The position numbers and the translations under genes were made by a program. The notes under the pieces were generated by a model. The model was not told the origin of the DNA. It did not search any database and was given only the letters and a program-made list of their open reading frames with translations. A DNA stretch of 42,516 nucleotides from positions 1 through 42,516 of the forward strand of contig JADFAK010000117.1 of NCBI GenBank assembly GCA_015665315.1. The letters are read 5' to 3'. This stretch comes from Flavobacteriales bacterium. GTDB lineage: Bacteria > Bacteroidota > Bacteroidia > Flavobacteriales_D > Sanyastnellaceae. Positions 34,632 to 42,516 of this stretch are shown one piece after another (position 1 is the stretch's first letter; every line of letters begins with the position of its first letter).

Positions 34632-37256
34632 ATGGATTTTAAAAAGTTCACCATCAAATCCCAAGAGGCAATCCAGCATGCACAGCAGCTTGCTTCTGAA
34701 TTGGGACATCAAGGCATAGAAAATGGCCATATACTTAAAGGAATATTTGAGGTCGACGAAAACGTCGCTCCTTTCTTGCTCAAAAAGCTGGATGTTAACT
34801 TGCCTATTTTCAGGCAAACGCTCGATAAGATTCTTGAGTCGTACCCAAAAGTAACTGGCGGTTCACAACATCTGACTCGTGATGCCAACGCGTCGCTCCA
34901 AAAGGCCCAAAGTCTGCTCAAAGAGTTCAACGACGAATACGTCTCAATCGAACATTTGCTACTTGGTATGTTATCTGGATCGGACAATATTGCATCCTTA
35001 TTGAAAGACCATGGTGTAACAACTAAGTCACTCAAAGCAGCCATTCTCGAGTTACGAAAAGGAGATAGAGTGACCTCGGCCTCACAAGAGGAAACCTACA
35101 ATTCTCTTTCGAAATACGCCCGAAATTTGAACAGTTTGGCTAGCGAAGGAAAACTAGACCCTGTTATCGGCCGTGACGATGAGATTCGACGTGTAATGCA
35201 TATTCTCTCTCGACGTACGAAGAACAACCCGCTGATTATAGGCGAACCAGGAGTTGGTAAAACAGCCATCGCCGAAGGAATTGCACATCGTATCGTAAGC
35301 GGAGATGTTCCGGAGAACCTTGCAGATAAAACCATCTACTCATTGGATATGGGTGCATTGGTAGCAGGCGCCAAATACAAAGGTGAGTTTGAAGAGCGCC
35401 TCAAAAGTGTAGTCAAGGAAGTCCAGAAATCGGATGGAACAATCATCTTATTCATTGACGAGATTCACACGCTTGTGGGCGCAGGTGGCGGAGAAGGTGC
35501 CATGGACGCTGCGAATATTCTGAAACCTGCCCTTGCACGTGGCGAACTCCGAGCGGTGGGAGCAACGACTTTGAATGAGTACCAGAAATACTTCGAAAAA
35601 GACAAAGCACTCGAACGTCGTTTCCAAAAAGTGATGGTCGATGAGCCGAGTACCGAGGACGCTATTTCAATTCTCCGCGGACTCAAGGAACGTTATGAGA
35701 ATTACCACAAAGTACAAATCAAGGATGCGGCGATCATTGCCGCGGTAGAGTTGTCTCAAAGGTATATTACAGACCGACATTTGCCTGACAAGGCTATCGA
35801 TTTAATAGATGAAGCAGCTGCCAAATTGCGATTGGAGATAAACAGCAAGCCAGAGGAATTGGATGAAGTGGAGCGCAAGATTATGCAACTCGAAATTGAG
35901 CGAGAAGCCATCAAGCGTGAAAACGACAAGACCAAGCTCAACAAGTTGAAAGAAGACATTGCCAATCTCAAAGAAGAAAGAGACTCCTTGGCTGCCAAGT
36001 GGCAAGCCGAAAAAGATGTTGTCGAGAAAATTCAGCAGGCCAAAAAGGACATCGAGACCTTCAAATTGGAAGCCGAGCAAGCTGAGCGGAATGGCGATTT
36101 CGGTAAAGTTGCGGAGATTAGGTATGGCCGATTGAAAGAACAAGAAGAACTGATCGCCACCAACCGAGAGAAACTCACTGAATTGCAGGCCAATTCGAAA
36201 ATGATCAAAGAGGAAGTCGATGCCGAGGAGGTTGCTAGTATCGTGGCCCAGTGGACCGGAATTCCAGTGAGTAGGATGATCGAAAGCGAAAGAGCAAAGT
36301 TATTGAGACTCGAAGATGAGTTGGGAAGGCGCGTCGTTGGACAAAAAGAAGCCATCCTCGCCGTAAGCGATGCCGTTCGAAGAAGCAGATCTGGACTGGC
36401 CGATGAGAAGAAGCCTATCGGTTCGTTTATCTTCCTCGGAACGACTGGAGTTGGTAAAACAGAGCTGGCCAAGGCATTGAGTGAATTCCTGTTCAACGAT
36501 GAAAATTCGATGACACGAATCGACATGAGTGAATACCAAGAACGGCACTCGGTGAGCCGACTCGTTGGATCGCCTCCAGGATACGTGGGATATGAAGAGG
36601 GCGGACAGTTAACAGAAGCGGTTCGAAGAAAGCCCTATTCGGTGGTACTCCTGGATGAAATCGAAAAGGCCCATCCCGACGTGTTCAATATCCTGTTGCA
36701 AGTATTGGATGACGGAAGGCTTACCGATAACAAAGGTCGAGTCGTGAATTTCAAGAATACGATCATCATCATGACGAGCAATATTGGTAGTCATATCATC
36801 CAAGAGCGATTTGATCAAGCTGATGGAGCCGACGAGTCGATCGACTGGGATTACACAAGAAAGGAAGTGTTTGAAGAGCTGAAGAAATCGGTACGACCGG
36901 AGTTTCTGAACCGAGTGGATGAAACCATCATGTTTACACCACTTACCAGACCTGAGATTACAGAAATCGTCAAGCTGCAGATGCGCCGATTGAACAATCG
37001 AATTCAGGAGACTGGAATTCATTTGGTGTGCACTGATCAAGCCATTGAGCACTTGACAAAGCAAGGTTATGACCCACAATTTGGTGCCAGACCGGTAAAA
37101 AGAGCCATTCAACGCGATGTTTTGAACGGCTTGTCTAAAGCGATTCTGGCTGGAACGATTGATACGACTGCCGAGGTAGTAATGGATGAATTTGATGGCA
37201 ATATTGTCTTCAGAAAAAAGATAAATGAGGAAGAATTATTCGAGCTAAAAAGCTAA
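34632..37256 (+). CDS. clpB: ATP-dependent disaggregase ClpB
   Basis: An 874-residue Hsp100 chaperone that, with DnaK, pulls proteins out of aggregates. The Clp N-terminal repeat domain spans residues 1-145. AAA+ domain 1 has Walker [10 protein letters not shown] near 203, Walker [10 protein letters not shown] near 271 and the pore loop [11 protein letters not shown] coiled-coil M domain of about 125 residues (about 405-530, rich in Glu, Lys and Leu) marks ClpB rather than ClpA or ClpC. AAA+ domain 2 has GTTGVGKTE near 602, DEIEKAHPD near 671 and the pore loop [13 protein letters not shown]. No ClpP-binding loop is evident. The gene is monocistronic. A TATAAT-like element is at 34588-34593 with no good -35, so control by heat stress cannot be judged from sequence. 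Confidence 0.95.
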   Translation: MDFKKFTIKSQEAIQHAQQLASELGHQGIENGHILKGIFEVDENVAPFLLKKLDVNLPIFRQTLDKILESYPKVTGGSQHLTRDANASLQKAQSLLKEFNDEYVSIEHLLLGMLSGSDNIASLLKDHGVTTKSLKAAILELRKGDRVTSASQEETYNSLSKYARNLNSLASEGKLDPVIGRDDEIRRVMHILSRRTKNNPLIIGEPGVGKTAIAEGIAHRIVSGDVPENLADKTIYSLDMGALVAGAKYKGEFEERLKSVVKEVQKSDGTIILFIDEIHTLVGAGGGEGAMDAANILKPALARGELRAVGATTLNEYQKYFEKDKALERRFQKVMVDEPSTEDAISILRGLKERYENYHKVQIKDAAIIAAVELSQRYITDRHLPDKAIDLIDEAAAKLRLEINSKPEELDEVERKIMQLEIEREAIKRENDKTKLNKLKEDIANLKEERDSLAAKWQAEKDVVEKIQQAKKDIETFKLEAEQAERNGDFGKVAEIRYGRLKEQEELIATNREKLTELQANSKMIKEEVDAEEVASIVAQWTGIPVSRMIESERAKLLRLEDELGRRVVGQKEAILAVSDAVRRSRSGLADEKKPIGSFIFLGTTGVGKTELAKALSEFLFNDENSMTRIDMSEYQERHSVSRLVGSPPGYVGYEEGGQLTEAVRRKPYSVVLLDEIEKAHPDVFNILLQVLDDGRLTDNKGRVVNFKNTIIIMTSNIGSHIIQERFDQADGADESIDWDYTRKEVFEELKKSVRPEFLNRVDETIMFTPLTRPEITEIVKLQMRRLNNRIQETGIHLVCTDQAIEHLTKQGYDPQFGARPVKRAIQRDVLNGLSKAILAGTIDTTAEVVMDEFDGNIVFRKKINEEELFELKS

Positions 37257-37447
37257 TTGCGTGCAAGTTACACGAGTAGATCAGATTTTTTTCGATAAAA
37301 ATGAAACATTTATCTGCTACCTCCAGTAATAGATAGTGTAGGACGAAGTTAAGAGCGTCATACAACACTAGAAAAGCAATAAAAGAATATAAGATAATTT
37401 TCTCATAAGCATCTTATAGCAATTAAGGTTAATACTTAAGGTTAAGC

Positions 37448-37480
37448 AAAACGTCCCGCTGCACACGGGACGTTTTTTTT
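37448..37480 (+). terminator. Rho-independent terminator downstream of clpB
   Basis: An 11-bp stem (AAAACGTCCCG / CGGGACGTTTT) with a 7-nt loop is followed by a T-run. It lies about 190 nt after the clpB stop. The 37257-37447 stretch before it shows no reading frame or other structure I recognise. Confidence 0.8.
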
Positions 37481-37539
37481 ATGCTTTTTTTTGAGCAATC
37501 CACTCACTTATTCCACGATTAATACCTTATTCATCCGAC

Positions 37540-37566
37540 TTGTTTGCGCCGACTAACTTATCTTTG
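37540..37566 (+). promoter_or_regulatory. Promoter of purB (-33 and -7 boxes)
   Basis: TATCTTTG (37559-37566) is an exact TAnnTTTG match, with TTG at 37540-37542, 16 nt upstream, as a -33 element. It is 23 nt before the purB ATG and is the best-formed Bacteroidota-type promoter seen in the window. Confidence 0.65.
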
Positions 37567-37589
37567 CGGCTCATTAAAAAATCCCCTAG

Positions 37590-38948
37590 ATGGAATTGAG
37601 TGCATTGTCTGCTGTATCTCCTGTTGATGGCCGTTATCGCCGACATACCAAGGAGCTTGGAAACTATTTTTCGGAAGCAGCATTGATTCGCTATCGCGTG
37701 ATCGTTGAAATCGAATACTACATCGCACTTTGTGAGCTTCCTTTGCCACAATTGAAAGGAGTGGATCAAAGTATTTTCTCAACTCTACGTGGGATCTACA
37801 AGGATTTTACTGAGGCCGACGCACAAGCCGTCAAAGACATCGAGCGCACCACCAACCACGACGTAAAAGCGGTGGAGTATTTCATCAAGGGAAAAATGGA
37901 TCACTTGAACCTCGGTGACCAGAAAGAGTTTGTCCATTTTGGTCTGACTTCCCAAGACATCAACAACACAGCAATTCCCATGTCCATCATGGACGCTTTG
38001 AATGAGGTTTTATTGCCTACAATAAACACAGTTGTTGACCAGCTTCGTGCATTCGCAGTCGAATGGAAAGATGTCCCCATGTTGGCCCGCACGCACGGTC
38101 AGCCCGCTAGTCCTACCCGCTTGGGCAAGGAAATCGCTGTATTCGTGGAGCGCATAGAGAACCAACTCATTTTATTGAAGCAGGTTCCTCATGCGGCGAA
38201 ATTTGGTGGGGCGACTGGAAACTTCAATGCACACCACATTGCCTATCCTGGGATCGACTGGATATCATTTGCCAACGGCTTCGTAAGCGAAAAATTAGGT
38301 CTGCAACGTTCGCAAACCACCACACAGATTGAGCACTACGATCATATGGCTGCTTTGTTTGACGGACTGAAGCGCATCAATACCATTTTGATCGACTTGG
38401 ATAGGGACATCTGGACCTATGTTTCGATGGACTATTTCAAGCAAAAAATTAAGGCCGGAGAAGTCGGCTCAAGTGCCATGCCCCACAAGGTGAATCCGAT
38501 TGACTTCGAAAACAGCGAAGGAAACCTGGGCATTGCCAATGCGATGTATGAGCATCTTTCAGCCAAGCTTCCAATCAGTCGATTGCAACGTGACTTGACG
38601 GACTCTACTGTGCTGAGAAACGTAGGTGTACCCATAGGACATCAAATGATTGGATTAAGATCCTTGCAAAACGGTTTGGGGAAACTCCTTCTGAATGAAG
38701 CCAAGTTCAATGCCGATCTAGAGGCCAATTGGCCCGTTGTCGCCGAGGCTATTCAGACAATTCTACGTCGTGAGAACTACCCTTCTCCATACGAAGCACT
38801 TCGTGATCTTACGAGAACCAACGCGGCGATCACACAAAATTCAATCGCTGCATTTATTGACACATTGGATGTGAGCGATAGCGTGAAAACTGAATTAAAA
38901 GCCATTACACCACACAATTATACAGGGATTTTTCCCGAACTAGGATGA
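37590..38948 (+). CDS. purB: Adenylosuccinate lyase
   Basis: A 452-residue member of the fumarase/aspartase superfamily. It splits adenylosuccinate and SAICAR to fumarate and AMP or AICAR in purine synthesis. The superfamily signature SSAMPHKVNPIDFEN (about residues 293-307) is intact, with the catalytic Ser in the mobile loop. Other supports are the N-terminal SPVDGRYRR, the HFGLTSQDINNTA segment, ARTHGQPASPTRLGKE and the TTQIEHYD motif. Length fits the E. coli-type PurB. The final bases overlap the next gene as ATGA, so the exporter downstream is probably translationally coupled. Confidence 0.94.
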   Translation: MELSALSAVSPVDGRYRRHTKELGNYFSEAALIRYRVIVEIEYYIALCELPLPQLKGVDQSIFSTLRGIYKDFTEADAQAVKDIERTTNHDVKAVEYFIKGKMDHLNLGDQKEFVHFGLTSQDINNTAIPMSIMDALNEVLLPTINTVVDQLRAFAVEWKDVPMLARTHGQPASPTRLGKEIAVFVERIENQLILLKQVPHAAKFGGATGNFNAHHIAYPGIDWISFANGFVSEKLGLQRSQTTTQIEHYDHMAALFDGLKRINTILIDLDRDIWTYVSMDYFKQKIKAGEVGSSAMPHKVNPIDFENSEGNLGIANAMYEHLSAKLPISRLQRDLTDSTVLRNVGVPIGHQMIGLRSLQNGLGKLLLNEAKFNADLEANWPVVAEAIQTILRRENYPSPYEALRDLTRTNAAITQNSIAAFIDTLDVSDSVKTELKAITPHNYTGIFPELG

Positions 38949-40768
38949 AGAAATTCTGGGAAATATTTGGGTACACCTCGAAGTACAAAATCAATCTGAT
39001 TGGCAGTCTGGTCTTCAGTTTGCTCAACGCCCTGCTGTCGCTTTTTACGTTTGGCGCCCTCATCCCGCTCTTGCGGGTGATTTTCCGGACAGGCGATACC
39101 GATCCCCAAATGCCTACCGAGGACTTGGGGTTTTTCGACTATTACTACGAACTGTTTTGTTACAAAATGGATGTCGTTGTTGCAGGCGGTGGAGCAGTTA
39201 CTGCTTTGGCTTGGATTTGTGTGGCGACCGTGGTTTTGGCCTTGATTAAGAACCTGGTATTCTATATTTCCCTTCGCAACATTGCGGTTATCCGCACCGG
39301 GGTCGCTCGTGATTTACGTCAGCGAGTTTACCAACACATTTTGCGCTTGTCGCTGGGCTATTTCTCCAATGAGAGAAAGGGCGATATTATTTCCCGTATG
39401 ACCAATGACTTGATGGAAGTTGAGTTTTCGGTAATTGGTACCATTGAGATTATTTTCAAGGCACCCATAATGATCATCCTTTACCTTACGACACTATTCC
39501 TCATGAGCTGGGAGCTGACGCTTTTTGCCTTGATTTTCCTTCCTGTGAGTGGGTTCTTGATTAGCAGAATTGCCAAGTCGCTTAAAAATGCAGCCAAGCG
39601 TGGTAAAGACAAGTTGGGTGATCTCATTGCCGTGATTGAAGAAACATTGACGGGTATTCGTGTGATCAAGGCGTTTAATGGAGAGAAGGAATTCAACGAG
39701 AAATTTGACGGTCACAACGACAGTTATTTCAACCTCATGAACCGACTGTACAAGCGGGAATACTTGGCCTCCCCAACGAGCGAGTTCGTTTCCTTGGTGG
39801 TGATTTGTATCCTGCTTTATATCGGTGGAACGATTGTTTTGGGCGATGATTCGGCAATGGACGGCAGCTTGTTCATTACCTATCTCGTGATTTTTTCGCA
39901 GATTATTCCTCCGGCTAAGTCCCTATCAGATGCTGTTTTCAAAATGAACAAGGGTGCCGCCTCAGTGGATCGTTTGAACGACATTTTACATACGGCCATC
40001 GAAGTTGATAATCATCCTCAAGCCGTTGGCAAATCTTCGTTTGACGACAAAATTGAACTGAAAAATGTAGGCTTCGCCTACGACGAGAAGAATGTACTCG
40101 AGGATGTATCCCTTACGATTCGCAAAGGAGAAACAGTTGCATTGGTCGGTCCGTCAGGAGGTGGCAAGTCTACCCTAGCCAATGTCGTTTCACGATTTTA
40201 CAATATTGGGAAAGGTGAGATTCTGGTCGACGGAGTTCCGATTGAAAAGATTGATCTGCACGACTTGCGGTCCTTGATGGGAATTGTGACGCAGGAGTCC
40301 TTGTTGTTCAACGACACCATAGGAAATAACATTACGCTAGGTGCCGATCAAAAGGACAAAGCACGCATCACCAATGCGGCCCAAGTGGCCAATGCGATGG
40401 AATTCATCGACAAACTCGATAACGGACTGGAATTCAATATTGGCGACGGAGGAAATAAGCTCAGTGGCGGACAAAAACAGCGTTTGAGTATTGCCCGGGC
40501 TGTATACAAGAACCCACCGATATTGATTTTGGACGAAGCCACATCGGCACTCGATACGCAGTCGGAGAAACTTGTGCAGGAAGCGATCAACAACTTGATG
40601 GCCAATAGAACCTCTCTCGTGATTGCTCACCGATTGAGTACGATTCAAAATGCCGATCGGATTATTGTGATCGACGATGGAAAGGTGTTGGAATCGGGTA
40701 CGCATCAAGAGCTACTCGACAAAGGCGGTCTCTACAAGAAATTGGTGGAGATGCAGGAATTTGGATAG
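38945..40768 (+). CDS. MsbA-like ABC exporter
   Basis: A 607-residue half-transporter with six TM helices (about residues 20-330) and one nucleotide-binding domain. Visible are Walker A GPSGGGKSTL near 400, the Q-loop IVTQESLLFND, the signature LSGGQKQRLSIARA near 504, Walker B ILILDEATSALD near 526 and the H-loop IAHRLST. The architecture and length match MsbA-type lipid A flippases or general multidrug exporters; with one copy and no sign of a drug operon, a lipid role is likely. It acts as a homodimer in the inner membrane. It overlaps purB by 4 nt at the 5' end, and its stop is 1 nt from the convergent DUF983 stop. Confidence 0.9.
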   Translation: MKKFWEIFGYTSKYKINLIGSLVFSLLNALLSLFTFGALIPLLRVIFRTGDTDPQMPTEDLGFFDYYYELFCYKMDVVVAGGGAVTALAWICVATVVLALIKNLVFYISLRNIAVIRTGVARDLRQRVYQHILRLSLGYFSNERKGDIISRMTNDLMEVEFSVIGTIEIIFKAPIMIILYLTTLFLMSWELTLFALIFLPVSGFLISRIAKSLKNAAKRGKDKLGDLIAVIEETLTGIRVIKAFNGEKEFNEKFDGHNDSYFNLMNRLYKREYLASPTSEFVSLVVICILLYIGGTIVLGDDSAMDGSLFITYLVIFSQIIPPAKSLSDAVFKMNKGAASVDRLNDILHTAIEVDNHPQAVGKSSFDDKIELKNVGFAYDEKNVLEDVSLTIRKGETVALVGPSGGGKSTLANVVSRFYNIGKGEILVDGVPIEKIDLHDLRSLMGIVTQESLLFNDTIGNNITLGADQKDKARITNAAQVANAMEFIDKLDNGLEFNIGDGGNKLSGGQKQRLSIARAVYKNPPILILDEATSALDTQSEKLVQEAINNLMANRTSLVIAHRLSTIQNADRIIVIDDGKVLESGTHQELLDKGGLYKKLVEMQEFG

Positions 40769-40769
40769 G

Positions 40770-41201
40770 TCATTCTGGCCGCTGAAGTGAAGTCTTTTTC
40801 TCAGCCTCAGGACCTTCGTACTTCACAAACATGGCGATCCAAATAGATCTTGACAACCGATACAAAACCGGCAGGGCAAGGACTAGAGTGATCAATCCAG
40901 ACAGGAAGAAAGTGAGGGAGTCTTCGAAAAAGCTGAAGGTGATTAATCCCCACCAATCGAAGCAAGTCAAGGCCACAAACACCGCAACCCAAAGGGCAAC
41001 AGTCAGCCCATAACTCACATAAGCAGCTCCGAAGTAAAACCCCGGCTCACGCTTGAACGACTCTCCACAATGGGAACATTCCTCATGCATCTTCATTCCG
41101 GCCGCTCCGTAGGGGTTCTTATTTTTGAAGAGAGAACCTTCCTGACAGCGCGGACAGCGAGCATTAAAAATGGCGTATAGCTTACTTCCTTTTGACAACA
41201 T
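40770..41201 (-). CDS. DUF983 membrane protein
   Basis: A 143-residue protein with an N-terminal zinc-ribbon (ARCPRCQEG and CSHCGESF, about residues 13-43), the family motif EPGFYFGAAYVSYG and two TM helices (about 57-80 and 92-115). This matches DUF983, a family of unknown role common in Bacteroidota and Alphaproteobacteria. The frame stays open to 41393, but those upstream codons look non-coding. An ATG at 41219 and one at 41201 are the candidates; I choose 41201 because the -7 box at 41227-41234 would place the transcription start near 41220, too close to the former. It converges on the ABC exporter with 1 nt between stops. Confidence 0.82.
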   Translation of the reverse strand: MLSKGSKLYAIFNARCPRCQEGSLFKNKNPYGAAGMKMHEECSHCGESFKREPGFYFGAAYVSYGLTVALWVAVFVALTCFDWWGLITFSFFEDSLTFFLSGLITLVLALPVLYRLSRSIWIAMFVKYEGPEAEKKTSLQRPE

Positions 41202-41226
41202 GCGACTTCCTTTTGGCATCCAACGA

Positions 41227-41234
41227 CAAAGATA
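41227..41234 (-). promoter_or_regulatory. -7 promoter box of the DUF983 gene
   Basis: On the minus strand the bases read TATCTTTG, an exact TAnnTTTG match. It implies a leader of about 19 nt to the ATG at 41201. The ATG at 41219 would leave almost no leader. Confidence 0.55.
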
Positions 41235-41443
41235 CAAGGACTGGTGAATCAGATGTGTACGAAAAGTCACAAATAGTCTCGAAGACGGGTCTCGACGTCG
41301 AAACTTGACATTTATTCGAATTGTGATATGCACTCTAGTTTTTTGCTCGACTGCCAGTTTAAATTCTGTCGCCGAAATGAGGTCATTGAGCAAAGCGCTC
41401 AGATAGTATTTTACATCTTGACAAGTAGTTGAAGCGCGACGTC

Positions 41444-41960
41444 GAAATGAGTCAACACGAATCCTATTCTAAGGCCGGTCTTTTCTAAATTATAAATTGA
41501 AAATTCAAAATGATAAATTGGGTTGATCCTTTTGGTCACTTTTCTAGTTGAGATTAGCTTTTGTCGAATGGTCGTTTACTTACCACTGCCCAGTACCTCG
41601 TGCAGGTCCCATCTATATGACAGCAGGCGCTCGAACAACAAAAGGACCTCGTAGAGGTCAAATATCGGTAGGACTGAAATTGACCCCATCACCTATAACG
41701 CCATGACAGTAGTTTGGGAAAAGAATAGTCCCTTGTTAGTGGCTGAAGTGCGTATGAGAAAGGACTCTCAACCTATTCATCTTTCCGTCACTTTTGCTTG
41801 ATCAAAAGTAACCAAAAATCAAGGCTGGTGAATAAGATCCTAGTTGACTTAGCTATTCATCTGCGCTACGGAAGTAAAACTCGGAAACGCTTTTAGCGGA
41901 GGCCTCTTCGAGCCATCCGAAAGCTGACCTCAAACACCTACTTCCGCTTAACGCTCCGAT
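41444..41960. repeat. Long tandem repeat, unit A (about 517 nt)
   Basis: The unit begins with GAAATGAGTCAACACGAATC and ends just before the same block recurs at 41961. It has no long reading frame on either strand. Inside are GACCTCGTAGAGGTC and ACCTCGTGCAGGT (short inverted repeats), and the hairpin ACTTTTG-CTTGAT-CAAAAGT (from about 41789). By eye, 41521-41926 differs from 42111-42516 at about 18 of 406 positions. No transposase or terminal repeats typical of an insertion sequence were seen. The 41235-41443 stretch before it holds nothing recognised. Confidence 0.85.
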
Positions 41961-42516
41961 AAATCGAGTCAACACGAATCTCATTCAAAGGCCGGTCTCT
42001 TTTTGTAGAGTGAAAGTCAGTCTTACACGGAATGGAGCTTGTGGGGGTCCTATCTTTATGACAGCCGAGCCTCTTTAAATTCAAAATGGAAAATTCAAAA
42101 TGATAAATTGGATTGATCCTTTTGGTGACTATTCTGGTTGAGATTAGATTTTGTCGAATGGTCGTTTACTTACAACTGCCCAGTACCTCGTGCAGGTCCC
42201 ATCTCTATGACAGCAGGTGCTCGAACAACAAAAGGACCTCGTAGAGGTCAAATATCGGTAGGACTGCGATTGACTCCATCACCTATAACGCCATGACAGT
42301 AGTTTGGGAAAAGAATAGTCCCTTGTTAGTGGCTGCAGTGCGTATGAGAAACGACTCTCAACCAATTTATCTTTCCGTCACTTTTGCTTGATCAAAAGTA
42401 ACCAAAAATCAAGGCTGGTGAATAAGATCCTAGTTGACTTCACGATTCATCTGCGCTACGGAAGTAAAACTCGGAAACGCTTTTAGCGGAGGCCTCTTCG
42501 AGCCATCCGAAAGCTG
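41961..42516. repeat. Long tandem repeat, unit B (cut by window end)
   Basis: This is the second copy, cut by the window end. It carries about 73 extra bases (roughly 41999-42072) that unit A lacks. These include GGTCCTATCTTTATGACAGC, a diverged third version of the GGTCCCATCTxTATGACAGC block found once in each unit. After the extra bases the offset to unit A is 590 nt; before them it is 517 nt. More units may follow outside the window. Confidence 0.85.

Noticed and set aside
37257-37447. Small gene or riboswitch between clpB and purB
   Set aside because: No reading frame, conserved stem or ligand-type motif was recognised in this stretch.
41444-42516. CRISPR array
   Set aside because: The repeats are over 500 nt long with no short repeat-spacer pattern, and no cas gene is nearby.
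41444-42516. Insertion sequence pair
   Set aside because: No transposase frame, no clear terminal inverted repeats and no target-site duplication were seen.

Overview
The window looks like chromosomal DNA of a member of the Bacteroidota, most likely a marine or aquatic Flavobacteriia-type organism. I infer this from three large secreted proteins with type IX secretion (T9SS) sorting tails, several copies of the Bacteroidota -7 promoter box (TAnnTTTG), lipoproteins whose lipidated Cys is followed by acidic residues, and families typical of the phylum (DUF3667, GNAT-nitrilase fusion, MsbA-like ABC exporter, 7TMR-HD phosphodiesterase). No phage, IS transposase or CRISPR array is visible. Most of the window is housekeeping and cell-surface genes.

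Layout. 1-3533: 3' part of a beta-helix/Ig-repeat T9SS cargo gene, ending in a terminator. 3590-5945: a small AT-rich lipoprotein gene lies between an intact double spondin-domain lipoprotein gene and what looks like the decayed 3' end of a paralogue of it. 6101-12445 (minus strand): an apparent four-gene operon of RND permease, periplasmic adaptor, TolC-type outer membrane protein and a GNAT acetyltransferase. 12724-15730: a DUF3667 membrane protein overlapping a large TTG-started polytopic membrane protein of unrecognised function. 15819-15906: tRNA-Ser(GCU) with promoter and terminator. 16053-20275 (minus strand): a MerT-like/GDCCVxC fusion protein, a PgpH-like 7TM-HD phosphodiesterase and an SLC13 anion permease. 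20357-22373: RlmD 23S rRNA methyltransferase overlapping a TPMT-type methyltransferase.

22659-31407: two adjacent T9SS cargo genes, one with an Asp/Asn/Gln-rich linker and one of about 2160 residues with PKD and Ig-like repeats. 31712-40768: GNAT-nitrilase fusion, shikimate kinase, a convergent PyrR-like phosphoribosyltransferase, ClpB, adenylosuccinate lyase and an MsbA-like exporter (the last two overlap as ATGA). 40770-41201 (minus strand): DUF983 protein. 41444-42516: a gene-free region made of two long tandem repeat units, the second cut by the window end.

Functional themes are envelope and surface biology (T9SS cargo, lipoproteins, RND efflux, ABC lipid export), RNA and nucleotide metabolism (RlmD, PurB, PyrR-like, AroK) and stress or second-messenger control (ClpB, 7TM-HD). 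The least explained items are the MerT-GDCCVxC fusion, the non-coding tandem repeat at the right end, the decayed spondin paralogue, and two genes whose -7 boxes lie 3-4 nt from the start codon, which suggests leaderless mRNAs. I found no strong case for a wholly new multi-gene system. All calls come from reading the sequence and from remembered family features; no database search was run.
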